54,906 nt of DNA, from assembly GCA_002435785.1 (NCBI GenBank), contig DIUC01000050.1:1-54906 (forward strand), in the 5' to 3' direction. The stretch comes from Saprospiraceae bacterium UBA6168 (lineage in GTDB: Bacteria; Bacteroidota; Bacteroidia; Chitinophagales; Saprospiraceae). The number at the start of each line of letters is the position of its first letter. The first letter of the stretch is position 1. Shown here piece after piece: positions 41,823 to 50,383 of the stretch. The position numbers were made by a program, and so were the translations under genes. The notes below the pieces were generated by a model. It was not told where the DNA came from. It saw nothing but the letters and a program-made list of their open reading frames with translations, and made no database searches.

Positions 41823-44800
41823 ATGACACGAGTGTTACTCAGCTACATGGTGGCAATGCTATGCTTTGCCTCCTCCCTACTTGCACAGGATACAACTCCG
41901 CCGACATTGTTTTGTCCAGGAAACGTATCGCTTCAGCTCAATCCCGGCCTCTGCGAAACTGTTTACAATTTCGCCGTCTTCGCCACCGACAATGCCCCCA
42001 ACTGTACACCAGTGATTTCCCAAACAGACGGAACTGGCTACACATCTGGGAGTTCCTTTCCCATCGGTACCACAACGCTTAGTTTTCAGGCGATGGATTG
42101 CAGCGGCAACGTTGCGACCTGCACATTTTCAATCACTGTCAATCCTTTTGTTCCAGCATCAAATGGTATTGTTTGTGATGATAATTTGCATATTTCCATT
42201 CCCTCTACCTGCGAAATGTGGCTCACGCCAGATGTTGCCCTTGAGGGAAACTATGGGTGTTACAACAATTTCGTGGTTGACGTAGAGAACACCGGTTCAA
42301 ACTACATCGGCTATTACTATGTTGGGGAGACCATCACCTTCAAGGTGACAAACACACTTACTGGCAACTCCTGCTGGGGCGAGGCTTTGATTGAAGACAA
42401 ATCGGGGCCATTTGCGTACAACTGTGTGGATGACACCATCAATTGCCTTCAGGATGTCCGCCTTATTTCCGAAGGTGGTGATGTGGAGGCACCTTATTTT
42501 GTTGATTGTCAAAATTTTACGGTTCAATACCTTGACATGGTGACACCGGGAGATTGCAACGACATCTACTCCCAAACCATCATGCGCATCTGGTCAGCCA
42601 CCGACGCATTGGGTTATACCACCACCTGTAATCAGATGATTTTAGTGGAAAGTACCAACCTGTTGAGCCTAAATCCCGAGTGCCCCAATGACATCGTGAT
42701 GGAATGCACCCCCGGTACTCCTGCCAATATTCTGCCATCAAACACTGGCTATCCGACGGTGGTGATTGATGGAACTATCTATGATATCACGGAAGGCGCC
42801 AACGCCGTTTGTAATATAACAGCTTCTTATTCCGATTTGGTCATCCCAAAATGCGGCGTTGGCTTCCGTATTATCCGCACTTGGACGGTGCTGGATTGGT
42901 GCTTGCCGGTTGATTTCATTGACAACCCTTGGACTTGCACCCAAGTAATTCATTATAATGATACCACCGCACCAGTGTTTAATGCGCCTGCAAACATGAC
43001 TGTTTCGGCAAACTTGCCAGGCTGCCGTGCACGTCCTATTATACCTGCCGTGGCGGTTTCCGATTGCTCAAGCTTCACGGTGGCCATTTTCACGCCATCC
43101 GGCCCAATATCCGGCAATGGCGGTCAAGTGCCAGCACCGGGCTTGACGTTCGGGGTTCACACCATCACCGTGAAGGTGACAGATGCCTGCGGCAATTCCA
43201 CTTCAAAGACCTTCACCATTACGGTAAATGACTCCACCAAGCCGAACGCCGTTTGCACCCAGTTCACCGTGGTGGCATTGGATAATTTCGGTTATGGTTT
43301 TGCCAATGCTACCTCCTTCAACAACGGCAGCACCGACAACTGCTGTATTGACAACTTCAGGGTAGCGAGGATGACCGACAATTGCAACATTCCTGCAAAC
43401 CTTGTTTTTGACAACATGGTGGAGTTTTGCTGTTCCGATGTTGGGGTAAATGTGCCAGTCATCCTGCGAGTATTTGATTGCCACGGCAACTTCAATGAGT
43501 GTATGGTGAACGTGGAGGTGCAGGACAAGTCTGGCCCATCCATCACCTGCCCGCCCAACCGGACGTTGACTTGTGGCCAGGACTATACCAACCCTACATT
43601 GGTGGGTACTGTGGAAACCGACCCGGCATTGCAAGGCCCATTGGATGGCTTGGCGATGGACAACTGCGGGGCAAACATCGTGCTGACGCAATCTGATGCT
43701 GGTACGCTTAATTGCGGAGCGGGTACCATTTTCCGTACCTACGCTGCTACCGACCCTGCGGGAACCATCAGTTTCTGTGTGCAGACCATCACTATCATCA
43801 ACAACAACCCATTCACAGGAGCATCCATTACGTTCCCCAATGACATCACGCTGAACGGCTGCACGGCGCCAACCGACCCAATCAACACGGGCCAACCTAC
43901 TTTCCCGGCTCCGAACGGCTGTTTCACATTGGTGGTGGGGCACACGGATTTGGTGCTGACCTCTGCACCGGATGCCTGCCAAAAGATTCTCCGCACTTGG
44001 TCGGTGATTGATTGGTGCCAATACAATGTAAACAACCCAACAGGGCCTGGCCGCTGGGACCATACCCAGGTCATCAAGGTCATGGATTTCAGTGCGCCAA
44101 CATTTGCGGCTTGCGACAACCTGACCTTCTGCAACTTCAAGGCAGATTGCAGCCCACTTGCACCTGACTTGACCGTAGCTGCTACGGATGCCTGCACACC
44201 AGCCAACCAAATTATTTACACTTGGACAGTGGACCTCAACGACGATGGAATCGCCGACCCCGGTTTCACGACTACGGGTTCAGGCATGAACACCAATAAC
44301 AATTATCCCATCGGTACGCACCGCATCAGCTATAGCGCAACGGATGGCTGCGGAAATGTTGGCTTCTGCAACTTCCTCTTCGCCATTGAAGACTGCAAAA
44401 AGCCAACGCCAATCTGCAACAATGGCCTGAACGTCGCCATCATGGCAACTGGCATGGTGCCTGTGAACGCCACACAATTCATCACAGCGTCCACCAACGA
44501 CAACTGTTCCTCTTTTGCCAATATGCAGGTTTCTTTTTCGCCAGATGTCAACAACACACAGTTGATATTCACCTGTGATGACCTCGGTGTGAACCTCGTG
44601 CAAATATGGGTAACAGACGAAGCAGGAAACGCTGACTTCTGCGAAACTACCGTTAACATCCAGGACAACATGGCCGCTTGTGGTGCTTCGCCGCTGATTG
44701 CCATGAATGGAACAATATCTAACGAGCAGAGCAGTGGACTCCAAAATGTTCAGGTGGAACTCAATGGTACGGTGAACAGCATGACTTCGACCAACAATTC

Positions 44801-45938
44801 GGGCGGGTACCAGTTCATCAACCTCCCAATCGGGATGGACTATACGGTAACGCCGACGCTCAACACCAGCCCGCTGAATGGCGTAACGACCTACGACCTG
44901 CTGCTGATTAATCAGCATATCCTCGGTTCCGTGCCGCTTAATTCGCCTTACAAACTCATCGCTGCCGATGCAAACCGGAGTGGAGCAGTAACGGTGAGCG
45001 ACATCGTGGAGATTCGCAAGGTCATCCTGCACGTGCTGGACGATTTTCCAAACAACAATTCCTGGCGTTTTGTGGATGCCAGCTATACTTTCCCGAACCC
45101 TGCAAACCCATTTGCAACCGTATTCCCTGAAGTGTGCAACATCAACGACCTTACCACTGCAAGCCCCAACGTCAACTTCGTAGCAGTGAAAATCGGCGAC
45201 GTGAACGGCTCCGCTGTTACGAACAACGTTGACGAGCCAGCGGAAGATAGGAACAACATAGATTTCAGTTTCCAAGCGGCTGACAGGAAAATCACGGCAG
45301 GTGAGACTTTCACGGTAGATTTCAATGCCAACCTCTCCGGGATGCTTGGCTACCAGTTCACCTTGAACTTTGACAAATCGGCGCTTCGCTTTGACAAGCT
45401 GGTTCCAGTTGCATCCACGTCCATCGAAAACTATGGCCTCAGCCGCTTGGCCGAGGGCGTGGTCACCACCAGTTGGCACCAATTGGCTGCGCCAAGCGCT
45501 GGAGAAACGGAAACCCAATTCTCGATGACCTTCACTGCATTGAAGGACGGTATGTTGAGCCAATTGACCAACATCAATTCGAGCTATACCCTTGCTGAAA
45601 GTTATGAAAAAGGAGGTTTGGTAAGACCTGTTGTACTTGAGTTTTCATTGCCGAATGGCACAAGCGTGGTTGGCAACCAATTCGAGCTGTACCAAAACAT
45701 CCCGAACCCATTTGCCAGCGAAACCGTCATCCGCTTCCATTTGCCGGAGGCGAGCAAAGCTACTTTGACGATTTTCAACATGGCGGGCAAAGTGGTGAAA
45801 ACGGTGAGCGGAGAGTTCACAAAGGGCTTCCACGAAGTTTTGATTGAAACAGGCAGCCTGCCTTCCAATGGCCTTTACTACTATTCCCTGCAAACGCCTG
45901 GGAACACGGCCACCAAGAAAATGACTTTGTTAAATTGA
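41823..45938 (+). CDS. Large secreted HYR-repeat protein with dockerin-like, cohesin-like and T9SS domains
   Basis: The 1371-residue product has a signal peptide (MTRVLLSYMVAMLCFASSLL). A series of HYR/immunoglobulin-like repeats fills about 22-965, with the alternating hallmarks PP.(I/L).CP, FP(I/V)GT(T/H), A.D..GN...C.F.(I/V).V and 'IRTWTVLDWC'. A CarboxypepD-regulatory-like segment follows at about 965-1030. Around 1045-1070 is a dockerin-like calcium loop (ADANRSGAVTVSDIVEIRK), and at about 1150-1280 a cohesin-like beta sandwich (ITAGETFTVDFNANLSGMLG, YQFTLNFDKSALRF). A type A sorting domain closes it at about 1286-1371 (LYQNIPNPFASETVIRFHLP). It is probably a stalk-like surface adhesin. 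Two terminators follow. Confidence 0.9.
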   Translation: MTRVLLSYMVAMLCFASSLLAQDTTPPTLFCPGNVSLQLNPGLCETVYNFAVFATDNAPNCTPVISQTDGTGYTSGSSFPIGTTTLSFQAMDCSGNVATCTFSITVNPFVPASNGIVCDDNLHISIPSTCEMWLTPDVALEGNYGCYNNFVVDVENTGSNYIGYYYVGETITFKVTNTLTGNSCWGEALIEDKSGPFAYNCVDDTINCLQDVRLISEGGDVEAPYFVDCQNFTVQYLDMVTPGDCNDIYSQTIMRIWSATDALGYTTTCNQMILVESTNLLSLNPECPNDIVMECTPGTPANILPSNTGYPTVVIDGTIYDITEGANAVCNITASYSDLVIPKCGVGFRIIRTWTVLDWCLPVDFIDNPWTCTQVIHYNDTTAPVFNAPANMTVSANLPGCRARPIIPAVAVSDCSSFTVAIFTPSGPISGNGGQVPAPGLTFGVHTITVKVTDACGNSTSKTFTITVNDSTKPNAVCTQFTVVALDNFGYGFANATSFNNGSTDNCCIDNFRVARMTDNCNIPANLVFDNMVEFCCSDVGVNVPVILRVFDCHGNFNECMVNVEVQDKSGPSITCPPNRTLTCGQDYTNPTLVGTVETDPALQGPLDGLAMDNCGANIVLTQSDAGTLNCGAGTIFRTYAATDPAGTISFCVQTITIINNNPFTGASITFPNDITLNGCTAPTDPINTGQPTFPAPNGCFTLVVGHTDLVLTSAPDACQKILRTWSVIDWCQYNVNNPTGPGRWDHTQVIKVMDFSAPTFAACDNLTFCNFKADCSPLAPDLTVAATDACTPANQIIYTWTVDLNDDGIADPGFTTTGSGMNTNNNYPIGTHRISYSATDGCGNVGFCNFLFAIEDCKKPTPICNNGLNVAIMATGMVPVNATQFITASTNDNCSSFANMQVSFSPDVNNTQLIFTCDDLGVNLVQIWVTDEAGNADFCETTVNIQDNMAACGASPLIAMNGTISNEQSSGLQNVQVELNGTVNSMTSTNNSGGYQFINLPIGMDYTVTPTLNTSPLNGVTTYDLLLINQHILGSVPLNSPYKLIAADANRSGAVTVSDIVEIRKVILHVLDDFPNNNSWRFVDASYTFPNPANPFATVFPEVCNINDLTTASPNVNFVAVKIGDVNGSAVTNNVDEPAEDRNNIDFSFQAADRKITAGETFTVDFNANLSGMLGYQFTLNFDKSALRFDKLVPVASTSIENYGLSRLAEGVVTTSWHQLAAPSAGETETQFSMTFTALKDGMLSQLTNINSSYTLAESYEKGGLVRPVVLEFSLPNGTSVVGNQFELYQNIPNPFASETVIRFHLPEASKATLTIFNMAGKVVKTVSGEFTKGFHEVLIETGSLPSNGLYYYSLQTPGNTATKKMTLLN

Positions 45939-45949
45939 TTGATTTAATA

Positions 45950-45998
45950 ACTGCCGGACTGGTAATTTCAATTGAAACCAGTTCGGCAGTCAATTTTT
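45950..45998 (+). terminator. Terminator 1 after the HYR protein gene
   Basis: ACTGCCGGACTGGT pairs with ACCAGTTCGGCAGT (one mismatch) around AATTTCAATTGAA, followed by CAATTTTT. Confidence 0.88.
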
Positions 45999-46024
45999 AG
46001 TAACTCGGTTTTTGGGATTGGTCT

Positions 46025-46058
46025 CCTCCTCGGTTCGCCGGGGAGGGGCTTTTTTTTT
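46025..46058 (+). terminator. Terminator 2 after the HYR protein gene, with TTCG loop
   Basis: CCTCCTCGG and CCGGGGAGG close on a TTCG (UUCG-type) tetraloop, followed by GGC and a nine-T run. It is back-to-back with terminator 1, 27 nt upstream. Confidence 0.85.
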
Positions 46059-46125
46059 AATTGAAAATGGAGAATTGAAAATGCTGGCCAGTGATTACGA
46101 TAATTTTCAATTTTCAATTCTCATT
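46059..46125. repeat. Short word array (AATTGAAAATG) with inverted end
   Basis: AATTGAAAATGGAGAATTGA (46059 onward) is followed by the inverse AATTTTCAATTTTCAATTCT ending at about 46121. It sits between two convergent genes, as do the other inverted word arrays here. Confidence 0.75.
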
Positions 46126-47394
46126 TTATTCTTCCTCTTCTGCCGCTTCCCCTGTTGGCATCATGGCTTTATAGACCAACTTTGAACAGTTTTCCCTTCG
46201 GAAAACCTCCTTTGCCACCCGGTGCATTTCCTCCACCGTTACATTTTGGTAGAGGCTTGTCTCTCGGTTGATGATGGAGGCGTCGCCCACCAGCTCGAAG
46301 AAGGCGAGGTTGATGGCTTTGTTCAACACGCTGACCTCCGAGAATACCAATGAACTCTCGCTTTTGTTCACTATTTTTTCCAATTCCGATTGGGAAATGG
46401 GGTCGGAAATCAACAGGTCCAATTCCTCCCAAAGCGCCTTTTCGGCATCCTCCATAGACACGCCGTTGGTGGGTTTGCCCTCCAAGATGATTAGGCCGGG
46501 GTCGTTGCTGGCGGTGATATAGCAGTCAATATGGCTGAACAATTTCCGCTCCTTCAACAGCCTGCGGTAGAGCCTCGACGATGGCCCGCTGGCCATCACG
46601 TCCGAGAGCAGGTCAATGGCGTAAAAGTCGGGATGGGTGCGGGAGCAGGTATGGAACACCAAGTAGATGGCGTCCACTGGCACTTTGGCCTCCACGATTT
46701 TTTCCCGAAACTCGTTTTGCGGCGGCTCTTGGGGGAATTGTCGCAGCGGCACGGCACCTGCAGGGATGTCCCCGAACCATTTCTCCACCAATCGGAGCGC
46801 CTTCTTGGGCTTTACGTTGCCCGCCACCACAAGGATGGCATTGTTTGGGCGGTAAAACTTGAAGAAAAAATCCTTTACGTCCTGCAAATTGGCGTCCTCC
46901 ACGTGCTTAGGCTCCAGGCCGATGGTGGGCCAGCGGTAAGGGTGGTGCTTGTAGGCAAGGTCGGAGATATGGTGCCAGACATCGCCATAAGGTTCGTTCA
47001 GGCAAGTTTCCTTGAACTCCTCCACGACCACCTTTTGCTGGGTCTCCAGCACTTTCTCGTCAAAATTAAGGCTCAACATCCGGTCACTTTCCAACCAGAG
47101 TGCCACTTCGAGGTTCTCTACGGGCAGCACATCATAGAAGTTCGTCATGTCGTTGTTGGTGAAGGCATTATTCTCACCCCCCGCTAACTGGATGGGGTCG
47201 TCGAAGTCCGGGATATTGGCGGAGCCGCCAAACATCAAATGCTCGAACAAGTGCGCAAAGCCCGTCTTTGCCGGGTTTTCGTCCTTGCTGCCGATGTCGT
47301 AGAGCATGTTCACGGCCACCATCGGCGTGCTTTTATCCTCGTGGATGAGCACCCGCAGGCCGTTTTTCAAAATATGTCTTTCGTAATCTATCAT
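46126..47394 (-). CDS. M16 family zinc metallopeptidase
   Basis: The 422-residue product carries the inverted zinc motif HLFEH (48-52) in GFAHLFEHLMFGGS, and the downstream glutamates of KVVVEEFKETCLNEP (121-135). The second, non-catalytic M16 half follows (RPNNAILVVAGNVKPKKALR). It is a single-unit enzyme, half the length of pitrilysin and similar to PqqL or mitochondrial processing peptidase subunits. No signal peptide is seen, so it may be cytosolic, or it may be a member whose export signal is not recognised. It ends in a Glu-rich tail. A heptamer array begins 3 bp before its start codon. Confidence 0.92.
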   Translation of the reverse strand: MIDYERHILKNGLRVLIHEDKSTPMVAVNMLYDIGSKDENPAKTGFAHLFEHLMFGGSANIPDFDDPIQLAGGENNAFTNNDMTNFYDVLPVENLEVALWLESDRMLSLNFDEKVLETQQKVVVEEFKETCLNEPYGDVWHHISDLAYKHHPYRWPTIGLEPKHVEDANLQDVKDFFFKFYRPNNAILVVAGNVKPKKALRLVEKWFGDIPAGAVPLRQFPQEPPQNEFREKIVEAKVPVDAIYLVFHTCSRTHPDFYAIDLLSDVMASGPSSRLYRRLLKERKLFSHIDCYITASNDPGLIILEGKPTNGVSMEDAEKALWEELDLLISDPISQSELEKIVNKSESSLVFSEVSVLNKAINLAFFELVGDASIINRETSLYQNVTVEEMHRVAKEVFRRENCSKLVYKAMMPTGEAAEEEE

Positions 47395-47396
47395 AA

Positions 47397-47462
47397 TTTG
47401 TCATTTAATGTCATTGGTCATTTGTCATTTGTCATTGGTCATTGGTCATTGGTCATTGGGGG
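47397..47462. repeat. GTCATTG/GTCATTT heptamer array, left block
   Basis: About eight 7-nt words alternate GTCATTG and GTCATTT. The block reaches from just before the M16 start into the 3' end of the four-helix-bundle gene, whose last residues (PPMTNDQ) and stop codon are encoded by array words. Confidence 0.88.
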
Positions 47463-47828
47463 GGTGGGGGTTTTTCCGATTGATTTGATGTATTTGTTTA
47501 GCTTTAAATGGCAAATTGAGAGCTTTTCCATCAATGGTGTATATTTTTCTTCTGAAATTGGATTTCGCTTGTATGCCTTATTCAACCAAGTTTTTGTCTC
47601 TAATAATGACCCTCTCGCATAAAAGCAAAAATTACGATTCTCCGCATAGTGAAAACGACCATATCCTTCCGAAATATTCGCAGCTATCGAATCGGCTGAC
47701 CTGCAAAACTGTTTCCCAATGGAGTCTCTTTGGAAAAAATCCCAACCCAGTACCAATTTCCACACCTCCTCACCAATCTCCATCGCACTCAGGTAAACCT
47801 CAATCTCGTCAAGTGGGGTGTATTTCAT
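47439..47828 (-). CDS. Four-helix-bundle protein (S23/Avd-like family)
   Basis: The 129-residue product has EIEVYLSAMEIGEEVWKLVL, FCRSADSIAANISEGYGRFH, the FCFYARGSLLETKTWLNKAY segment and a final helix. This is the four-helix-bundle family also found in 23S rRNA intervening sequences and as Avd of diversity-generating retroelements. Some members bind nucleic acid; no reverse transcriptase or variable repeat is nearby, so a DGR is not supported. The gene is enclosed by GTCATT-type arrays on both sides, and its C-terminus and stop are read from the array, so its end point is probably variable between strains. Confidence 0.88.
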   Translation of the reverse strand: MKYTPLDEIEVYLSAMEIGEEVWKLVLGWDFFQRDSIGKQFCRSADSIAANISEGYGRFHYAENRNFCFYARGSLLETKTWLNKAYKRNPISEEKYTPLMEKLSICHLKLNKYIKSIGKTPTPPMTNDQ

Positions 47829-48085
47829 TTTGTCATTGATTTGTCATTTGTCATTTGTCATTTGTCATTGGGGTCATTTGTCATTGGTCATTGGTCATTG
47901 GGGTCATTGGTCATTGATTTGTCATTTGTCATTGGTCATTGGGGTCATTGGTCATTGATTTGTCATTTGTCATTGGTCATTGGGGTCATTGGTCATTGGG
48001 GTCATTTGTCATTGGGGTCCATTGGTCACTGGGTTCATTTCCCGTCACCAACAATGACTAATGACAAATGACCAATGACGAATCA
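47829..48085. repeat. GTCATT heptamer array, right block, with higher-order repeat and inverted end
   Basis: More than thirty words (GTCATTG, GTCATTT, GGTCATT) form higher-order units of about 41 nt, repeated roughly three times (GGGGTCATTGGTCATTGATT and following words). The block ends in inverted words (CAATGACTAATGACAAATGA, 48050-48082). It lies between the four-helix-bundle gene and tonB. The same words appear at 15239-15345. Confidence 0.9.
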
Positions 48086-48169
48086 CACCGGCAAAACTAA
48101 CAATTGCTCCTTGCGTAGCACCAAAATAAATCACGGCTGCATCTTCCGTTTGAACTAAAATGTAGAGCT

Positions 48170-48931
48170 ATGAAAAATATCCATGTCAGCAGGATGGAGC
48201 GGCTGCGCTCCATCAACCTCCGTATCGGCTTTGCAGCCGCCCTCTTCCTTGCCATTTTGGCCTTCAACTGGACTACTGTGCGCAGCGCCGCCCCGCTTTT
48301 TGAGGAGGAGGCGTACCCCACCGAGCTGGCCTTGAAGCCATTCACCATTGCGCAGCCCAAGCAACCCGACCAACCGCCCGCCACGGTGTTGAAACCCAAC
48401 GACCTGATTATTGAAGTGCCAAATGTGGTGGTTGCCAGCTTGCTGCCGACTACCATCCCCATTGATTCGAATGCCGCCATTGGCCAAGAACTCGGGAACG
48501 TGGGGCCTGCTGCGCCAATCGTCCCGAAATCACGGCCCTTGCCCCCCGATACGGATGGCGACGGGGAGGAACCCTATATCATCATTGCGGAAGAAATGCC
48601 CCGCTTCCCTGGCTGCGAGGACGGCAACCTTCCTAAAAAGGAGCGCAACGAATGTGCTACCAACCAGTTGCTGAAATTCCTCTATGCCAATATCCGCTAC
48701 CCCGATGTCGCAAGGCAAAATGGCATTGAAGGCACGGTGTACCTCAAGTTTGTGGTGGAAAAAGACGGCAGCATCAGCAATGCCCAAGTGATGCGGGATA
48801 TTGGCGGCGGGTGCGGCGCAGAGGCGCTTCGTGTGGTCGGCCAGATGCCCAAATGGAGGCCCGGTAAGCAGCGGGGTAGGGAAGTGCGGGTGCAGTTTAG
48901 TTTGCCTGTGAAGTTTAAGTTGGGGCTGTGA
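48170..48931 (+). CDS. TonB-type energy transducer
   Basis: The 253-residue product has one membrane anchor (about 19-37, RIGFAAALFLAILAFNWTTV) and a proline-rich periplasmic spacer. A linker with DTDGDGEEPYIIIAEEMPRF, then PGCED, precedes the TonB C-terminal domain at about 165-250 (LLKFLYANIRYPDVARQNGI, EGTVYLKFVVEKDGSISNAQ, VQFSLPVKFKL). It would transmit proton-motive energy to outer-membrane receptors. ExbB/ExbD genes are not adjacent. Spacing of the YP..A...G.EG.V motif is standard for Bacteroidota TonB. Confidence 0.93.
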   Translation: MKNIHVSRMERLRSINLRIGFAAALFLAILAFNWTTVRSAAPLFEEEAYPTELALKPFTIAQPKQPDQPPATVLKPNDLIIEVPNVVVASLLPTTIPIDSNAAIGQELGNVGPAAPIVPKSRPLPPDTDGDGEEPYIIIAEEMPRFPGCEDGNLPKKERNECATNQLLKFLYANIRYPDVARQNGIEGTVYLKFVVEKDGSISNAQVMRDIGGGCGAEALRVVGQMPKWRPGKQRGREVRVQFSLPVKFKLGL

Positions 48932-48940
48932 AAGGGTTTG

Positions 48941-49062
48941 GGGTTTAAGGTTTAAGGTTTCACGAGAGGGGCAGGCTCGATGGCAAACGTATATCTTTAT
49001 TGGGTTTAAGGTTTAGGGTTTCATGGGAGGGCAGGCTCGATGGCAAACGTATATCATTATTG
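48941..49062. repeat. Direct repeat of about 61 bp with GGTTTAA word array
   Basis: Two copies (48941-49001 and 49002-49062) each consist of GGGTTTAAGGTTTAAGGTTT-type words plus the unique part GGCAGGCTCGATGGCAAACG TATATC. An inverted remnant (GTGAAACCTGAAACCC) lies at about 49121-49136. Confidence 0.82.
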
Positions 49063-49137
49063 ATACGGTTGGTATGCGCAAACAACCGACGGACTGACAA
49101 ATGAAATCAGCAGAAACTCCCGTGAAACCTGAAACCC

Positions 49138-49167
49138 AAAAAACCCCAGCACGAAATCGCACCGGGG
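49138..49167 (-). terminator. Probable terminator for the gene at 49198-49833
   Basis: On the minus strand CCCCGGTGCG pairs with CGTGCTGGGG (three wobble pairs) around ATTT, followed by six Ts. It lies about 31 nt beyond the stop. Confidence 0.65.
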
Positions 49168-49197
49168 CTTTGTTGATAAATGGTAATCATTGTCAGT

Positions 49198-49833
49198 TCA
49201 AAAAACCTCCACAAATTCCGCATCCGACCAACCACTTTTACGGTTATTGGTGGCGATAAACATGAATTTGTACAACATGTTGGCACCACTTGGTTGGCCA
49301 TCTACTTCGAACCGCAGGCCAAAAGCCGTGATGCCATTTTGCCAGGTGACGCCATTGTCGGCGCTGCTGATACCAACGACACCCTTGATAACTAGTGGGT
49401 CTGCCGCCTTTAGGATGAACTTGACCAAGCCTCTCGTCTCATTGCTCACGGCTTTGCTGATAACCGGCTTCGGAACGACGCCCGTATGGCGGTTTCCGCC
49501 CGTTTGGGCCAGTTTGTAGCCAGGTGCAGTCATGTAGTTCGCATCTCCTTCGGCAGTCTCTTCCAGTTTCTTCGCCACTTCTTCGTGGGCTTTGTAAAGG
49601 AGGCCCTTGGCCTGGTCCTTTGCGTCCTTGTAGGTGTTTCCACCAAACTGATTGTAGAGGCTCTGCGCAATGTGGTAAGCGTTGGCCTTGTTGGTGAGCA
49701 GGGCTGCCACGGTAACCAGCAGTGGATATTTCACTGCGTCGGAAACTACAATGGCGGCGGTAGTGCTCATGCTGTCCAGCTCATTCTCATCTTTGTCTGT
49801 CCAGCTTTCTTTGGCAATCAACATTTCTGCCAT
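49198..49833 (-). CDS. Hypothetical protein, alpha-helical N-terminus and beta-rich C-terminus
   Basis: The 211-residue product starts at ATG 49833 (MAEMLIAKESWTDKDENELD). The first 100 residues look helical and Ala-rich (SDAVKYPLLVTVAALLTNKA, DQAKGLLYKAHEEVAKKLEE). The second half has short strands and Gly/Asn turns (GNRHTGVVPKPVISKAVSNE, YKFMFIATNNRKSGWSDAEF). There is no signal peptide or membrane helix. The C-terminal pattern (fibronectin-like FIATNN..GWS....VEV) is common in Bacteroidota proteins of unknown role, and I cannot name the family. It is isolated, with its own terminator. Confidence 0.75.
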   Translation of the reverse strand: MAEMLIAKESWTDKDENELDSMSTTAAIVVSDAVKYPLLVTVAALLTNKANAYHIAQSLYNQFGGNTYKDAKDQAKGLLYKAHEEVAKKLEETAEGDANYMTAPGYKLAQTGGNRHTGVVPKPVISKAVSNETRGLVKFILKAADPLVIKGVVGISSADNGVTWQNGITAFGLRFEVDGQPSGANMLYKFMFIATNNRKSGWSDAEFVEVF

Positions 49834-50153
49834 AGGCGGTAACGTTTTTGCGTTGGCTGTGTGGACTGGTTCCCTGGTTTTGGCGTCAAGTCAAATGGTA
49901 AAGGGTAGAATTCCATGCAGTCAACTTTTGTGAAAAAATAATTGAAACACTTGCATGAAATTAATTTGGCAAGGTCAGTGCCAATGTGATAGAAACGATG
50001 GGATTTTCCCCTAATTTTAACATTTAAAGGGGCATTTGGGCATGAAAATAACTATTTTGGGTAGCTGAGCTATTGGGATTTTAACAGATAACAACAGGTA
50101 ATTCCCGTTGGAAAATAGGCCAACTTTGAAAAAATAATGGGCAAATTCCATTA

Positions 50154-50383
50154 GAAACTATATAGTTTCCATCGGGCGATGGCTATTTTCCATCAACAAA
50201 ATAGCCATCGCCCGTTGGAAAATACCCCGTAGTTTTTGAAAACTGTATAGCTTTCATCAGAAACCACCTAGTTTTCATTGAAAACCATGTGGTTTTGGTC
50301 ACGAAATTTCACTGTTATTTTTGGAAAATGGCCATTACTTTTTGGAAACTATATAGTTTCCATCGAAAACTTAGGTAGTTTTC
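50154..50383. repeat. Chain of seven short palindromes separated mostly by CATC-like spacers
   Basis: GAAACTATATAGTTTC (50154-50169). CGGGCGATGGCTATTTT with its perfect complement (50173-50189/50198-50214). GAAAACTGTATAGCTTTC (50238-50255). GAAACCACCTAGTTTTC (50260-50276). GAAAACCATGTGGTTTTG (50280-50297). GGAAACTATATAGTTTCC (50344-50361). GAAAACTTAGGTAGTTTTC (50365-50383). Six share a GAAA(A)CT...AGTTTTC-like frame while the centres differ. Confidence 0.88.

Noticed and set aside
47439..47828. Diversity-generating retroelement based on the Avd-like four-helix-bundle protein
   Set aside because: No reverse transcriptase, template repeat or variable repeat with adenine-specific differences was found in the flanks.
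47829..48085. CRISPR array
   Set aside because: The words are 7 nt and contiguous with no unique spacers of constant length, and no cas gene is nearby.
50154..50383. CRISPR-like repeat/spacer array at the hairpin chain
   Set aside because: The units differ from each other and the intervals are only 3-4 nt in each run, so there are no spacers.
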